A DNA stretch of 64,000 nucleotides from Aestuariibacter salexigens DSM 15300. GTDB lineage: Bacteria > Pseudomonadota > Gammaproteobacteria > Enterobacterales > Alteromonadaceae. The stretch spans positions 19,726-83,725 of the forward strand of contig NZ_AUBH01000012.1 in NCBI RefSeq assembly GCF_000429145.1, given 5' to 3'. The notes under the pieces are model-generated. The model was not told the DNA's origin and searched no databases. It saw only the letters and a list, made by a program, of their open reading frames with translations. A program made the translations under genes and the position numbers. Below, one piece after another: positions 18,923 to 27,798 of the stretch (within the stretch, counting starts at the first letter, position 1; every line of letters starts with the position of its first letter).

Positions 18923-20977
18923 TTACTCTATAAATTCAAGAATTAGGCTATATTCTCTGTTTGATGTCGCGACTAGACGAGAGTCAAGCCTAAGGATATT
19001 CATTTCCTCTACGCGTCCATCAGGATACTGAATCTTGTATACCGTGGTAAAGCCTGGCTTATTGATGGTGAACTCCATGTAACCGTTCCAGTTTTCGGAG
19101 ACATTCTCACAGCTGAAGAATGGTGTCGATTTACCTTTAGGCACGTTAACTAGACAGGAAAATTGCTCAGGGCTTGGTAATATATCCATAGAAGCAAGAT
19201 CAACGAAATTAGCCCGAAGGTCATTGTTGGTTTCACAGCTTTCTGTCACCCCGGCTGTTGTAATCAAGCAATTAATATCAGCAATAAGGCCGAAAAACTT
19301 TTCAGTACCAGCTTTGCTATCTACCGTGACGACTAACGTATCATCCAGCACTCCGGCGCTTACATCAACCGGCGAAATCGCACCGGTTCCGGTAATGCCA
19401 GAGTTAAACGCTGTACTAAACACTCTCGTATTTGTGATTCCGTCTCTCAGGGCCTCCAGACGACCACGGCTGTATGTGCCATAAAAATCATTCACGGGAT
19501 CCACGATTGTCTGAATCGGCTCCTGTGTGACAGTAACAATGTTAGTGTCTTTAGATGACCAATCTGATAGGAGTGTCAGGTTAATATCATAAAACGGGGT
19601 AATGGCTTTCCAGTCAGAGTCGCCCGCCGCTATTTTAGCGCGAATCGCATCGCGATGGTCGCTGGTTAACCTGTCCACATAGATCCCGCGAGAGATAAGC
19701 TGATAGCCGCCTGGCGCGACTGTCATATCGCGTCCCTCTGGTCTAATAGGCTTAGATCCACCGGTAACTTCGGCGGCTACAACATTTTCACTGTAATTGA
19801 TATAAGCGGCCAGGGCTGCGTCATCAAATAAAAACTGGTCATCGAACTGTACAATATCTACCAGTTGCCAGTCGGTATACAGCGCAAAGTAACCATTTAC
19901 CCGCTTAAACCGACATACCTCGTCGTATTTACTTCCTACCGAGGTTGCCGGCACGAATGTGTTCTCGCCGGTACGCTTGTAATGTCCGTGCGGCAAGCCA
20001 CCTTCAGTGCGGTAGTAAGAACCGCTTGCCACAGTATCCAGATTATCGTGGTGGTCGCGACAGCATTCTTCACACAGAGCAGGCTGTCCGACACCATCAA
20101 CGCGACCAGTCATTTTGGTAACCACTTCACCGGGTTTTACTACCAGCTCTTCATCATCAAGCATGGTGACTGATGCGGTGTAGCCTTCTCCTGTACCAGC
20201 CAATACACATTCACAATTAACCGTCAGAAATTCTTCCTGCTCTAGTTTATCCGTGCGATCAATCAGTTCGATATAACGAATCGTTTCAAACTGCACGACG
20301 TTATTATCGCCCTGCTTATCGATGTCTGGCACCGGCTTACTGGTCTCAATGTTTTCGCCATTACCCAAATCATAGGCAATAACGTCCGGCGCACGCCCCG
20401 GGTTATAGACTACCTGAGGCTGTGCTTTTGCGTTATCAGATTCATTGGTGGCCTGAAAACTTCTACCTACTGGAATGGGCGCTACGCTGCCACTGACGTC
20501 AACCTGTTTTGCAGCGCCCGTGTTGTCCTGAAAGCTAACAGTGACTTCAACCATCTTTTGTGACGCATAAGCGGGAAGCGCAGCAGGTAGTCCGGCATCC
20601 CCTTCATCCAACCAGGTATCTGGAGCACCATCCGCATCAGTATCAACAAAATATTGCTCTGTGACCGCCCACGAGCGGGTAAATTGGTGGGTCTGACCAT
20701 CGCCTGTTTTTATGGCAACATCGACAGCGCCAGCGGCAATGCTGCCACCCACGTTGTCATCGATATCGTTGTAGGCAATATCACCTGGATTAGATTCAAG
20801 TGCATTAAACTGTCTCAAATCATCCAATTTTTCCTGCGCCAGTTCAGTGGCGATAGTGCGTAAGTTTAACGTTGAATCCGTTCGCACATACTCGCTTTGC
20901 AAGGTGACATAGCCTGTTACGCCCAGCATTACGATGAAGGCGACCACAATTACTTCGATTAAGGTAAAACCTCTCAT
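18923..20977 (-). CDS. Large PilV-like minor pilin (684 residues) with a Cys/His cluster
   Basis: Start set at ATG 20975-20977 with GAGGTA upstream, giving a class III prepilin signal MRG|FTLIEVIVVAFIVML with Glu5 intact. PilV-type minor pilins are usually 150-250 residues; this one has about 450 extra residues after the pilin head. Seen: a calcium-loop-like DTDADGAPD (residues 112-120), CEC at about 255 and CEECCRDHHD at about 302-311, a possible metal site. There is no CXXCH haem motif. Further cysteines lie near the C terminus (INCLITT, ESCET, FSCLV, FFSCEN). It is the last gene of a FimT-PilW-PilX-PilV operon with no pilY1, so it may itself serve as a pilus-tip adhesin. That role is inferred. 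Confidence 0.85.
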   Translation of the reverse strand: MRGFTLIEVIVVAFIVMLGVTGYVTLQSEYVRTDSTLNLRTIATELAQEKLDDLRQFNALESNPGDIAYNDIDDNVGGSIAAGAVDVAIKTGDGQTHQFTRSWAVTEQYFVDTDADGAPDTWLDEGDAGLPAALPAYASQKMVEVTVSFQDNTGAAKQVDVSGSVAPIPVGRSFQATNESDNAKAQPQVVYNPGRAPDVIAYDLGNGENIETSKPVPDIDKQGDNNVVQFETIRYIELIDRTDKLEQEEFLTVNCECVLAGTGEGYTASVTMLDDEELVVKPGEVVTKMTGRVDGVGQPALCEECCRDHHDNLDTVASGSYYRTEGGLPHGHYKRTGENTFVPATSVGSKYDEVCRFKRVNGYFALYTDWQLVDIVQFDDQFLFDDAALAAYINYSENVVAAEVTGGSKPIRPEGRDMTVAPGGYQLISRGIYVDRLTSDHRDAIRAKIAAGDSDWKAITPFYDINLTLLSDWSSKDTNIVTVTQEPIQTIVDPVNDFYGTYSRGRLEALRDGITNTRVFSTAFNSGITGTGAISPVDVSAGVLDDTLVVTVDSKAGTEKFFGLIADINCLITTAGVTESCETNNDLRANFVDLASMDILPSPEQFSCLVNVPKGKSTPFFSCENVSENWNGYMEFTINKPGFTTVYKIQYPDGRVEEMNILRLDSRLVATSNREYSLILEFIE

Positions 20978-20987
20978 ACTTACCTCG

Positions 20988-22121
20988 CTAAAAATCTCGC
21001 CAGCTGCCTGGCACGCGCGCAATGCGCTGGAACGCGTCGTTTTGCTCAAGCTGAGCAAGCACGTCTGCGTCATAAACTGCATTATAGGTACCGTTGGCAT
21101 GGCCGACCGGGTGATTTGAAGCCACTACACCATTTACCCTGGCACCACCAAGCATATCTATTTCAAAATCTGCAAGCACACCTGGCTTTCTGAATGAAAA
21201 CACCATGCCGAAAATTTCTGCTCCACCGTTCATGGTCAAGTCACCATCCGTAACAATCAAAATGACCGGATCATTTGGACTACCGACAATTGTGCCTGCA
21301 TTAATGCTGCAGTCGCCGTCCATCCATATCAGCCCTACTGTGCCAGCATTTAAGCCAGAACAATCGTTTATCACTTCATCTGCATCAGAGCGAAGTGCTG
21401 CCCATTCGGCTTCCGGCACGTTGAATAGATACTCCATCAGGTCGGTCGGAAAATTGGCGTCATTATCGAGAATATCCAGATCTTTGAAACCTTTTTCCGA
21501 ATATGGCGATGAACTGCAGTTACCGTCTGCCAGCTCCTGAAGCCCACAGGTCGTGCCGCTGCCATTGGTCAGGTCAACATTTAAATCTGTCCAGATAGAA
21601 AGTGGTACACCCGTCCCCCCTCCATTAGGATTTGCCGCGACTTCAAAGTTTCCGCCTACTCCAAGCCCGCCAGCAACGATTAGCGGCACATCTGGAGGAT
21701 TGGCCAACACTGAATATTGCAACCCTTGCTCGGATGCTGTGACCGTTGCAAGGCCATCTGGCGAAGTTCCAGTAGATGTCATTGTTATCACGGTTACGGT
21801 GCTCGAATTTCGCGGTACTACCTGTCTGACACCAGCTACGGTGAACTGACTCTGGTTATCCAATACCTCATTAAAAGCTGTGCCATCCCAGCGTGGTTCA
21901 TCATGCAGACGTCCAAGCGCTTTCATCAAGCCAGCCTCGGCGGCAGCAAACGCGGCCTTTTGATTCTGTGTATTCAGTGTAATTTTGTGCTCTATGGATT
22001 TAATCCGGCCCGTATACAAGGTTCCCAATGTTACGAGCACGAGTAATAAAGCAGATGCAGCAAGCATCATGGCGCCCTGCTGGACATGTAGTGATGGTAA
22101 GTTTTGTCTGAGTTTAATCAT
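20988..22121 (-). CDS. PilX-like minor pilin
   Basis: 377 residues. The N terminus (VQQG|AMMLAASALLLVLVTLG) is a prepilin-like segment without Glu5, as is normal for PilX/GspK proteins, which cap the pilus tip. The body is longer than classical PilX (about 170-200) and includes the glycine-rich strand VPLIVAGGLGVGGNFEV and a C-terminal beta-rich region (VILIVTDGDLTMNGGAEIFG). It overlaps the PilW-like gene by 8 bp and precedes the large pilin by 10 bp. Role inferred from the operon: part of an initiating tip complex. Confidence 0.85.
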   Translation of the reverse strand: MIKLRQNLPSLHVQQGAMMLAASALLLVLVTLGTLYTGRIKSIEHKITLNTQNQKAAFAAAEAGLMKALGRLHDEPRWDGTAFNEVLDNQSQFTVAGVRQVVPRNSSTVTVITMTSTGTSPDGLATVTASEQGLQYSVLANPPDVPLIVAGGLGVGGNFEVAANPNGGGTGVPLSIWTDLNVDLTNGSGTTCGLQELADGNCSSSPYSEKGFKDLDILDNDANFPTDLMEYLFNVPEAEWAALRSDADEVINDCSGLNAGTVGLIWMDGDCSINAGTIVGSPNDPVILIVTDGDLTMNGGAEIFGMVFSFRKPGVLADFEIDMLGGARVNGVVASNHPVGHANGTYNAVYDADVLAQLEQNDAFQRIARVPGSWRDF

Positions 22122-22746
22122 AATTTCTCACCACAAAGCTTGAATCGAAGCGACGCGTTAGGTCGCTGTCAGAAGTCAGTTCGCCCAGCAGGGACACGGT
22201 GACCTCAGTGCTGGTCACGCCGTTTTCAACTACCTGATTTAGTGCAAATGTCAGGCCGGTAACAGAGACCGCGTTCGGATCGGTAAGCGGCTCCCACCCA
22301 TCATCACCGCAGGCAAGGCCGTTAACCCGCATTTCAACCATTTGATTGCGTAGCCGAAAGCCGTAGTTTTCATTATTTCCGGCAACGGCATTTAATACGC
22401 CGTCAGAATTATTGTCGTAAGCGTAGGTAATACAGCTGTTTGCTGTTTCCCCGAGAAACTCGCCCAGTGCCATTGAGCCGGTAAACGCCGACGGGTTGGC
22501 AACAGGGTCACTGACCATGGCCAGCGTATTGCCGTTAAACCCGGCACGGCGAATGTCCCGTGTCATTAACGACATCACATTGCCTAATTCCTCATTTAGG
22601 CGGGAGTTTGCCAGCAGCTTGGCGTTAATCCCCATCCCATAGCCGACTAAACTTGCCAGCGCCGCCAGTGCGCTTATACCTAGCGCCATGGCGATCATTA
22701 ATTCCACCAGCGTGGCGCCGGTTTGTCTGTGCGTGGACCTTAACAT
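22114..22746 (-). CDS. PilW-like minor pilin
   Basis: 210 residues with prepilin signal QTG|ATLVELMIAMALGISA, Glu5 present. The following NEELGNVMSLMTRDIRRAGF is the characteristic PilW/GspJ-like stretch. A DNNSDGVLN loop (residues 111-119) resembles a calcium-binding loop. It overlaps the upstream FimT-like gene by 7 bp. It is probably a minor pilin of the tip complex, processed by a PilD peptidase encoded elsewhere. Confidence 0.87.
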   Translation of the reverse strand: MLRSTHRQTGATLVELMIAMALGISALAALASLVGYGMGINAKLLANSRLNEELGNVMSLMTRDIRRAGFNGNTLAMVSDPVANPSAFTGSMALGEFLGETANSCITYAYDNNSDGVLNAVAGNNENYGFRLRNQMVEMRVNGLACGDDGWEPLTDPNAVSVTGLTFALNQVVENGVTSTEVTVSLLGELTSDSDLTRRFDSSFVVRNYD

Positions 22747-23261
22747 GCCGGATAATTTCCCAAATTGCCTTCCTCGGTGCAGATTCGCACCCTCCCCAGG
22801 GTGCTGACTTCGATGCGCGCCTCAACATTGCCATCACTGAATACGAAACTGCCGGCATTACCTAATGCCAGTCCCCGTTGCCCATCGAACACCATAAAGT
22901 CATTGCCACCAAAATTAATTTCCTGCAATGTGATACCGTTGTAGTCGCTTTGTTGAATAATCTGTTCAACGCCATCCACTGTGCAGCTGTCTAAGGTCTG
23001 GCAGTCGCACACACCGACATCGCTTACGCCTATACACCAGGGGTCTTCAGTTTCAAAATTTATGGTGGTGTTTGCCGCTCGGCTAATTGCGCCGGCCCTG
23101 GCAGATTGCAATGTAAAATACGCGGTTTCTACCGCACCTTTGTGGCGCATAATACGCTGTGACTCAACAATCGTCGGCCCGCCAAGCACGACGACAAGAG
23201 CAATGATAGAGACCACTATCATCATTTCCAGAATCGACATGCCTTTGTGTTTGTACGTCAT
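22740..23261 (-). CDS. FimT/GspH-like minor pilin
   Basis: 173 residues from ATG 23261; a TTG two codons upstream (23267) is better spaced from AGGT, so the start is not settled. Prepilin signal HKG|MSILEMMIVVSIIALVVV with Glu5, then a GspH-type beta domain with four cysteines in its middle (WCIGVSDVGVCDCQTLDSC) and a C-terminal Cys. First gene of the cluster A operon, divergent from pilE. FimT/FimU proteins sit at the pilus tip and, in some species, bind DNA for natural transformation; this is not shown here. Confidence 0.85.
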   Translation of the reverse strand: MTYKHKGMSILEMMIVVSIIALVVVLGGPTIVESQRIMRHKGAVETAYFTLQSARAGAISRAANTTINFETEDPWCIGVSDVGVCDCQTLDSCTVDGVEQIIQQSDYNGITLQEINFGGNDFMVFDGQRGLALGNAGSFVFSDGNVEARIEVSTLGRVRICTEEGNLGNYPAC

Positions 23262-23373
23262 TAACAATTTAAATACCTATTATCTGAGCAGCTGGCACTA
23301 TACTTAGCTTACAGTACAGTCGCATTGAACATTGTAGTTAAATTTTTCGCTTGGCGAGTATTTGGGTGGACAA

Positions 23374-23766
23374 ATGGTATTAAACACAATAAGCAAACAG
23401 AACAAACAGCACGGCATGACGCTCATCGAGTTGATGATTGTGGTAGCTATAGTAGGCATTATCTCGGCAATTGCCATACCTGCTTATCAGAATCAGGTCA
23501 TAGGTTCCCGCCGTGATGACGTGTTGAAACAGCTGTTGCAAATGCAGATGCAACAGGAAGCATGGCGACTTGAAAACGTCAGCTACGCTACGTTGGCACA
23601 ATTAGGAGCGCCTGCAAACGACTTTTATACTTTTGAAGTTGCAAATGTTACTGCCACGACGTACACCATTACCGCAACTGCGAAAGGCAAACAAACTGAC
23701 GATACGGGCTGTACGACGCTCACGCTCAACCAGTCGATGACGAGAACACCGGCGGATTGTTGGTAG
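23374..23766 (+). CDS. pilE: PilE-like type IV pilin
   Basis: 130 residues from ATG 23374, with GGTGGA 4 nt upstream; an in-frame TTG 12 nt earlier lies in the ribosome site itself. Prepilin signal KQHG|MTLIELMIVVAIVGIISAIA with Glu5, the pilin helix to about residue 60, then a small beta domain and a C-terminal disulfide pair (DDTGC...PADC). It is typical of PilE minor pilins that link the tip complex to the major pilin. Transcribed divergently from the other cluster A genes. Confidence 0.9.
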   Translation: MVLNTISKQNKQHGMTLIELMIVVAIVGIISAIAIPAYQNQVIGSRRDDVLKQLLQMQMQQEAWRLENVSYATLAQLGAPANDFYTFEVANVTATTYTITATAKGKQTDDTGCTTLTLNQSMTRTPADCW

Positions 23767-23800
23767 CAACCTAATTATTTAGAGTTGTGTTGCATATAAG

Positions 23801-23868
23801 GTCTCACCCGCGGTCCATTTGACGTCTCACCCGCGGTCCATTTGACGTGGCACCCGCGCAGGCGGGTG
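23801..23868. repeat. Tandem 23-bp repeat with attached palindrome
   Basis: Two identical 23-bp units (23801-23823 and 23824-23846), each beginning GTCTCACCCGCGG, followed by a partial third unit that becomes the palindrome CACCCGC-GCAG-GCGGGTG (23851-23868). It lies between the convergent pilE and sufE genes. REP-like extragenic element; not CRISPR. Confidence 0.7.
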
Positions 23869-23887
23869 TCTACTTAGCGAAGAGAAG

Positions 23888-23907
23888 ATTCCCGCCTCCG
23901 CGGGAAT
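23888..23907. repeat. REP-like palindrome ATTCCCGC-N4-GCGGGAAT
   Basis: Perfect 8-bp stem with 4-nt loop. A close relative (ATTCTCGC-GTAG-GCGAGAAT) occurs at 48712. On the reverse strand it is followed by a pyrimidine-rich stretch and may help end suf operon transcription. Confidence 0.65.
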
Positions 23908-23961
23908 GATATTTCATAGCGGCGAGAAAGACGCTTTTGCAGTGCTGACAGGCAGCTTTAC

Positions 23962-24372
23962 TTAAAGGCCGGCTTTTGCCAATGCTTGTATCTTGGCGAC
24001 AATCGCGCGCAGGCCATTGCCTCTGGTCGGACTGATGTGACGCTCAAGATCCAACTGCGAAAAATAGCCCTCAATATCAAAATCAACGATTTGTTGTGCC
24101 GATTTTTCATTGTAAGCAGCCATCACCAGAACCAGTAAACCACGTACGATAATGGCATCACTATCTACGTGAAATATCAGCTTGTCGTCCTGTTTATCAA
24201 CGTCCAGCCAAACGTCACTCTGACAACCTTTGACCAGACGTTCTGGCGTGCGCTTTGACTCTGGCATTGGTGTCAACTCTTTGCCAAGATCGATGATGTA
24301 CTTGTAACGCTCTTCCCAATTATCAAAGAATTCCAGGTCGTCGAGTATTTCTTGTGTGCTAATTTGGCTCAT
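23962..24372 (-). CDS. sufE: Sulfur acceptor protein SufE
   Basis: 136 residues from ATG 24370-24372 (MSQISTQEIL); the frame is open 20 codons further, overlapping the sufT end. SufE takes persulfide from SufS and passes it to SufBCD. The acceptor Cys is in KGCQSDVW (about residue 51). Other family features: TPMPESKRTPERLVKG and the C-terminal SPTRGNGL. Last gene of the suf operon, 22 bp after sufT. Confidence 0.95.
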   Translation of the reverse strand: MSQISTQEILDDLEFFDNWEERYKYIIDLGKELTPMPESKRTPERLVKGCQSDVWLDVDKQDDKLIFHVDSDAIIVRGLLVLVMAAYNEKSAQQIVDFDIEGYFSQLDLERHISPTRGNGLRAIVAKIQALAKAGL

Positions 24373-24394
24373 GTTGCTGTCTTTAGTTGACGTA

Positions 24395-24934
24395 TTAGAA
24401 AAATAGTCCGGCTTCCAGCTGGGCTTCTTCACTCATCATGGATTTAGACCAGGGCGGGTCAAACACCAGATTGACCTTAACGGCTTTAACGTTTGGCACT
24501 TTGGCGACCCGATATTCAACATCACTGACCAATACTGGCCCCATACCGCACCCTGGCGCGGTTAACGTCATATCAATGCTAACCATTTTATTTTCTGCAT
24601 CAATGTCGACCTTATAGACCAATCCAAGCGACACGATGCTGATCGGGATTTCAGGGTCGAAGATGGTGTTGAGGGCATCCCATACCTGGTCTTCGTGGAT
24701 GTCTTCATCGCTAACGGGGGAAAACACCAGCTTTTCTGGCTTCATGCCGATGGCGTCGGCATCGGTGCCGTCAATCCTGAGCATGTTTCCACGCCAGGTC
24801 ACAGTGTAATTTCCACCTAATGCCTGATTCAGGGTCACGAACTCACCGGCGGGGATCATCGTTTTGTCGCCCGCGGGAACTCTGCGCGCAGGACACTCGC
24901 GCAACGTGTGCAGCATTTTCTTTTGCACTGACAA
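24395..24934 (-). CDS. sufT: Fe-S maturation protein SufT
   Basis: 179 residues, MIP18/DUF59 family. The DUF59 core is seen from about residue 85 (VWDALNTIFDPEIPISIVSLGLVY) with TLTAPGCGMGPVL, where the Cys is a likely metal or cluster ligand; a short N-terminal extension precedes it. SufT proteins help mature Fe-S enzymes under high demand. It lies 2 bp after the A-type carrier gene in the suf operon. Confidence 0.93.
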   Translation of the reverse strand: MSVQKKMLHTLRECPARRVPAGDKTMIPAGEFVTLNQALGGNYTVTWRGNMLRIDGTDADAIGMKPEKLVFSPVSDEDIHEDQVWDALNTIFDPEIPISIVSLGLVYKVDIDAENKMVSIDMTLTAPGCGMGPVLVSDVEYRVAKVPNVKAVKVNLVFDPPWSKSMMSEEAQLEAGLFF

Positions 24935-24936
24935 CC

Positions 24937-25293
24937 CTATTCTACGTTGAAGCTTTCACCGCAACCGCATTCATTGGTCACGTTGGGATTATTAAACTTC
25001 ACTACACCGTTAATGCCTTCCTGGACATAATCCAGCTCGGTCATGTTCACCAGTTCCCTGGCCTTTTCATCTACCAGGAAGGTTAGAGTATCAGATACCT
25101 CGATGCGCTCGTCATCGTCTTTGGCTTCATCAACCATATCCAAGACGTAGGCATAGCCCGTACAACCGCTCATTTTGGTTGATAACCTGACCATTTTACC
25201 AGGTTGCTGTGCCACCAATCTTTCGAAATGACGCACCGCGGCATCGGTCAGACTCACCGAATGCGCATGTGGTACAAATGTTTCAACACTCAT
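24937..25293 (-). CDS. sufA: A-type Fe-S carrier (SufA/IscA family)
   Basis: 118 residues. The three conserved cysteines are present: one in KMSGCTGYAYVLD (about residue 44) and two in the C-terminal ECGCGESF. It carries a cluster from the SufBCD scaffold to targets. It lies 34 bp after sufS. The sequence alone does not separate SufA from IscA; the operon context favours SufA. Confidence 0.92.
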   Translation of the reverse strand: MSVETFVPHAHSVSLTDAAVRHFERLVAQQPGKMVRLSTKMSGCTGYAYVLDMVDEAKDDDERIEVSDTLTFLVDEKARELVNMTELDYVQEGINGVVKFNNPNVTNECGCGESFNVE

Positions 25294-25327
25294 AATGGTC
25301 TATCCACTCTCTTATGCTTTTGGCCTG

Positions 25328-26548
25328 TCAGGCCAACATCATTTGCACTTTTTTCAGTGCGTTAAACAGCGTTTCGATTTCCTGTGCTGTGTTGTAAATC
25401 GAAAACGACGCTCTGGCTGTACCGGGAACCGCCAGTCGATTCATCAGGGGCTGTGCGCAGTGATCGCCGGTGCGAATTGCAATGCCCTGCTTATCCAACA
25501 AGAAACCTATATCCGCAGGATGTCCTGCATCCATCACAAAACTTAGCACGCCTATTTTATCCGCGGCGTTACCGACGATGGTCAGGCCGTCAAAGGCCTG
25601 CGCGTACTCGGTCGCCGTATTCATCAACAATTGTTCATGCTGATGAACGTCCTGCATATCCAGCTCGCTCAGCCACTTGATTGCGGCAGCCAGGCCTATC
25701 GCGCCAGCGATATGTGGCGTACCAGCTTCGAGCCTGTTAGGTAACTCGCCCCAGGTGGACTGTTGATAGGTGACGGTGCTAATCATTTCACCACCGGTCA
25801 GCCACACAGGCCACGCTTCAAGCACGGCTTTTTTGCCCCATAACACGCCCATACCGGTCGGACCGAAGATTTTGTGCGCCGAGAATGCGTAAAAGTCGCA
25901 GTCCAACTCCTGCACATTGACACCGCCATGGGCAATACCCTGTGCGCCATCGATCATTATCAGTGCCGAGGTTTTAGCACGGATAAGTGGGATAAGTGTG
26001 GTGATCGGATTAATCGTCCCCAGTGCATTCGACACGTGGGGCATCGAGACCATTTTCACGCTGTCAGACAAATTAGCAGTGAAGGCATCAATATCCAGCT
26101 CACCATTGTCCTTTATTGGACTGACGATGAGCTGTGCGCCACTGTTCAAACAAGCCTGCTGCCAGGTGACAAGATTGGCATGATGCTCCATTTCCGTGAC
26201 CAGCACGGTATCACCGGAGCGCAATCTTTTTGCCATGCCGTGGGCAACAATATTAATCGCCTCTGTCGTACCACTGGTCCAGATCACTTCCTGACGCGAT
26301 GCTGCACCAATAAACTCTGCGACCGTGTCTCTGGCGCCTTCAAAGAGCCTTGTGGCTTCATCTGCCAATGTATGTGCACCGCGGTGTACATTGGAATTAC
26401 TGTGCGTGTAATAGTGACTAATCGCATCTATTACCGCCTGCGGCTTTTGTGTCGTTGCGGCATTATCCAGATAGACAAGCGGGTTGCCGTCTATTTTGCG
26501 CGCCAGAATGGGGAACTGGGCTCGAATAGCGTCGACGTTCAGGCTCAT
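25328..26548 (-). CDS. sufS: Cysteine desulfurase SufS
   Basis: 406 residues from ATG 26546-26548 (MSLNVDAIRAQFP), which overlaps the sufD stop as ATGA; 16 extra in-frame codons upstream lie inside sufD. PLP class II desulfurase: the PLP lysine is in FSAHKIFGPTGMG and the persulfide Cys in RTGDHCAQPLMNRL, with short-loop SufS-type spacing. It mobilises sulfur from L-cysteine and hands it to SufE. Confidence 0.96.
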   Translation of the reverse strand: MSLNVDAIRAQFPILARKIDGNPLVYLDNAATTQKPQAVIDAISHYYTHSNSNVHRGAHTLADEATRLFEGARDTVAEFIGAASRQEVIWTSGTTEAINIVAHGMAKRLRSGDTVLVTEMEHHANLVTWQQACLNSGAQLIVSPIKDNGELDIDAFTANLSDSVKMVSMPHVSNALGTINPITTLIPLIRAKTSALIMIDGAQGIAHGGVNVQELDCDFYAFSAHKIFGPTGMGVLWGKKAVLEAWPVWLTGGEMISTVTYQQSTWGELPNRLEAGTPHIAGAIGLAAAIKWLSELDMQDVHQHEQLLMNTATEYAQAFDGLTIVGNAADKIGVLSFVMDAGHPADIGFLLDKQGIAIRTGDHCAQPLMNRLAVPGTARASFSIYNTAQEIETLFNALKKVQMMLA

Positions 26549-27798
26549 TGCACATCCATACTGGCAAAACGGTTGCGAAGAATGGGACGGAGCCACTCGG
26601 CGAGGGCTGAGTGCGGCATCTCGTCAACCAGAGCATTAATGAATCCGAAATTCAGCATAACCAATGCCTGCTCACGACTGATACCCCGGGACTGAAGATA
26701 GTACAGTGCCTTTTTATCAATCTCTGCAACGGTAGCGCCGTGGGCGCATTTAACATCGTCGGCGTAAATTTCAAGTTCAGGCTTAGTGTTGATCTGAGCC
26801 TCCCGCGACAACAGCAGGTTTTTGTTATTCAGTTCAGCCAACGTCTTTTGTGCGTCGCGGTGAATGTGAATTCGACCGTTAAACACTGCTTTACTGCGGT
26901 CTGCGACGATGCCCCGGACGTTTTCGTCGGTCGTACAATGCGGTACTTCATGCTCAATCGTGCTGTGCAGGTCAAACACCTCAGCATCGCGCAACAGATA
27001 AACAGCGTTAATGTTGGCATCGGCCTGTTCACCGCGATGTTGAACATCCACATCAAGGCGATTAAGCTCACTGCCAAAACCAACCAGATGACTGTTCAGT
27101 GTGGCCTGCTGTGCCAACCTGAAATGCATACCGGCAACGTGCATCGCTGCACCACCGCCCATCATCAGGCCATAGTGAGTGAGCTCTGCCTGTTCATGAA
27201 TCGCATACTCTGCCACTGACGTGTGCAGGCTGTTGTGTTTATTTTGTGCCTGTTCAATAACAGTCACGCTGGCGTTGCTGGCAACCCTGACAAGCACTCG
27301 GGTGTGGGCTTCGCTGCCCTCTGAACTCATATAGCTGATGCGGATTGGGCGCTCGACGCTCACTCCCTCAGCCACATCAATGATCACGCCATGCTGTGCC
27401 AAGGTATCGTTAATCAGCCCAAACAAATGGCGCTCAGGCTTGATGTCACCGATTATTTCACCGGCCCATTGCTTGACGCTATCGGTGGCATTTTGCAGCG
27501 ACACGATTGACAGTCCTGCTGGCAAATCTGCCGGTAAATCGACCAGTTGTCCGTCTACAAAGGTCAGGTCCAGACTGTCCAGCCCTTCAATAATCTCTGG
27601 TGTTATCTGTGCGCTTTCCTGCTGCTGAGCAAACTCGGACTTTTCAAGGCGTCGTAATGACAGGTATTTCCAGGCTTCTGTCTTGCGGGTTGGCCAGGAG
27701 GCGCGTTTAAGCGTCTGCAGCGCTTCGGCACGGACTGGAGACAGCCAGTCGTTTACCTGCTCGGCACGCACAATGGCTGATTCGAACCACTGACTCAT
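26545..27798 (-). CDS. sufD: Fe-S scaffold protein SufD
   Basis: 417 residues. N-terminal helical part (TRKTEAWKYLSLRRL), then the right-handed beta-helix shared with SufB, and the C-terminal block RGISREQALVMLNFGFIN. The cluster-related His lies in DDVKCAHGATVAEID. It forms SufBC2D with SufB and SufC. It overlaps sufC by 4 bp upstream and sufS by 4 bp downstream. Confidence 0.95.
   Translation of the reverse strand: MSQWFESAIVRAEQVNDWLSPVRAEALQTLKRASWPTRKTEAWKYLSLRRLEKSEFAQQQESAQITPEIIEGLDSLDLTFVDGQLVDLPADLPAGLSIVSLQNATDSVKQWAGEIIGDIKPERHLFGLINDTLAQHGVIIDVAEGVSVERPIRISYMSSEGSEAHTRVLVRVASNASVTVIEQAQNKHNSLHTSVAEYAIHEQAELTHYGLMMGGGAAMHVAGMHFRLAQQATLNSHLVGFGSELNRLDVDVQHRGEQADANINAVYLLRDAEVFDLHSTIEHEVPHCTTDENVRGIVADRSKAVFNGRIHIHRDAQKTLAELNNKNLLLSREAQINTKPELEIYADDVKCAHGATVAEIDKKALYYLQSRGISREQALVMLNFGFINALVDEMPHSALAEWLRPILRNRFASMDVQ

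Noticed and set aside
20045..20074. Haem-binding CXXCH in the large pilin
   Set aside because: The sequence is CEECC followed by RDHHD; there is no CXXCH, so a c-type haem site is not supported.
23290..23320. Sigma-54 promoter for pilE (GGCAC...TTAGC)
   Set aside because: The GG and GC elements are 11 bases apart instead of 10 and the -12 element is poor.
23801..23846. CRISPR-like direct repeats
   Set aside because: Only two units, directly adjacent with no spacers, and no cas genes; a simple tandem duplication.
25874..26695. 273-codon ORF antisense to sufS/sufD
   Set aside because: Cysteine- and arginine-rich shadow frame opposite two well-conserved genes; no ribosome site or family.
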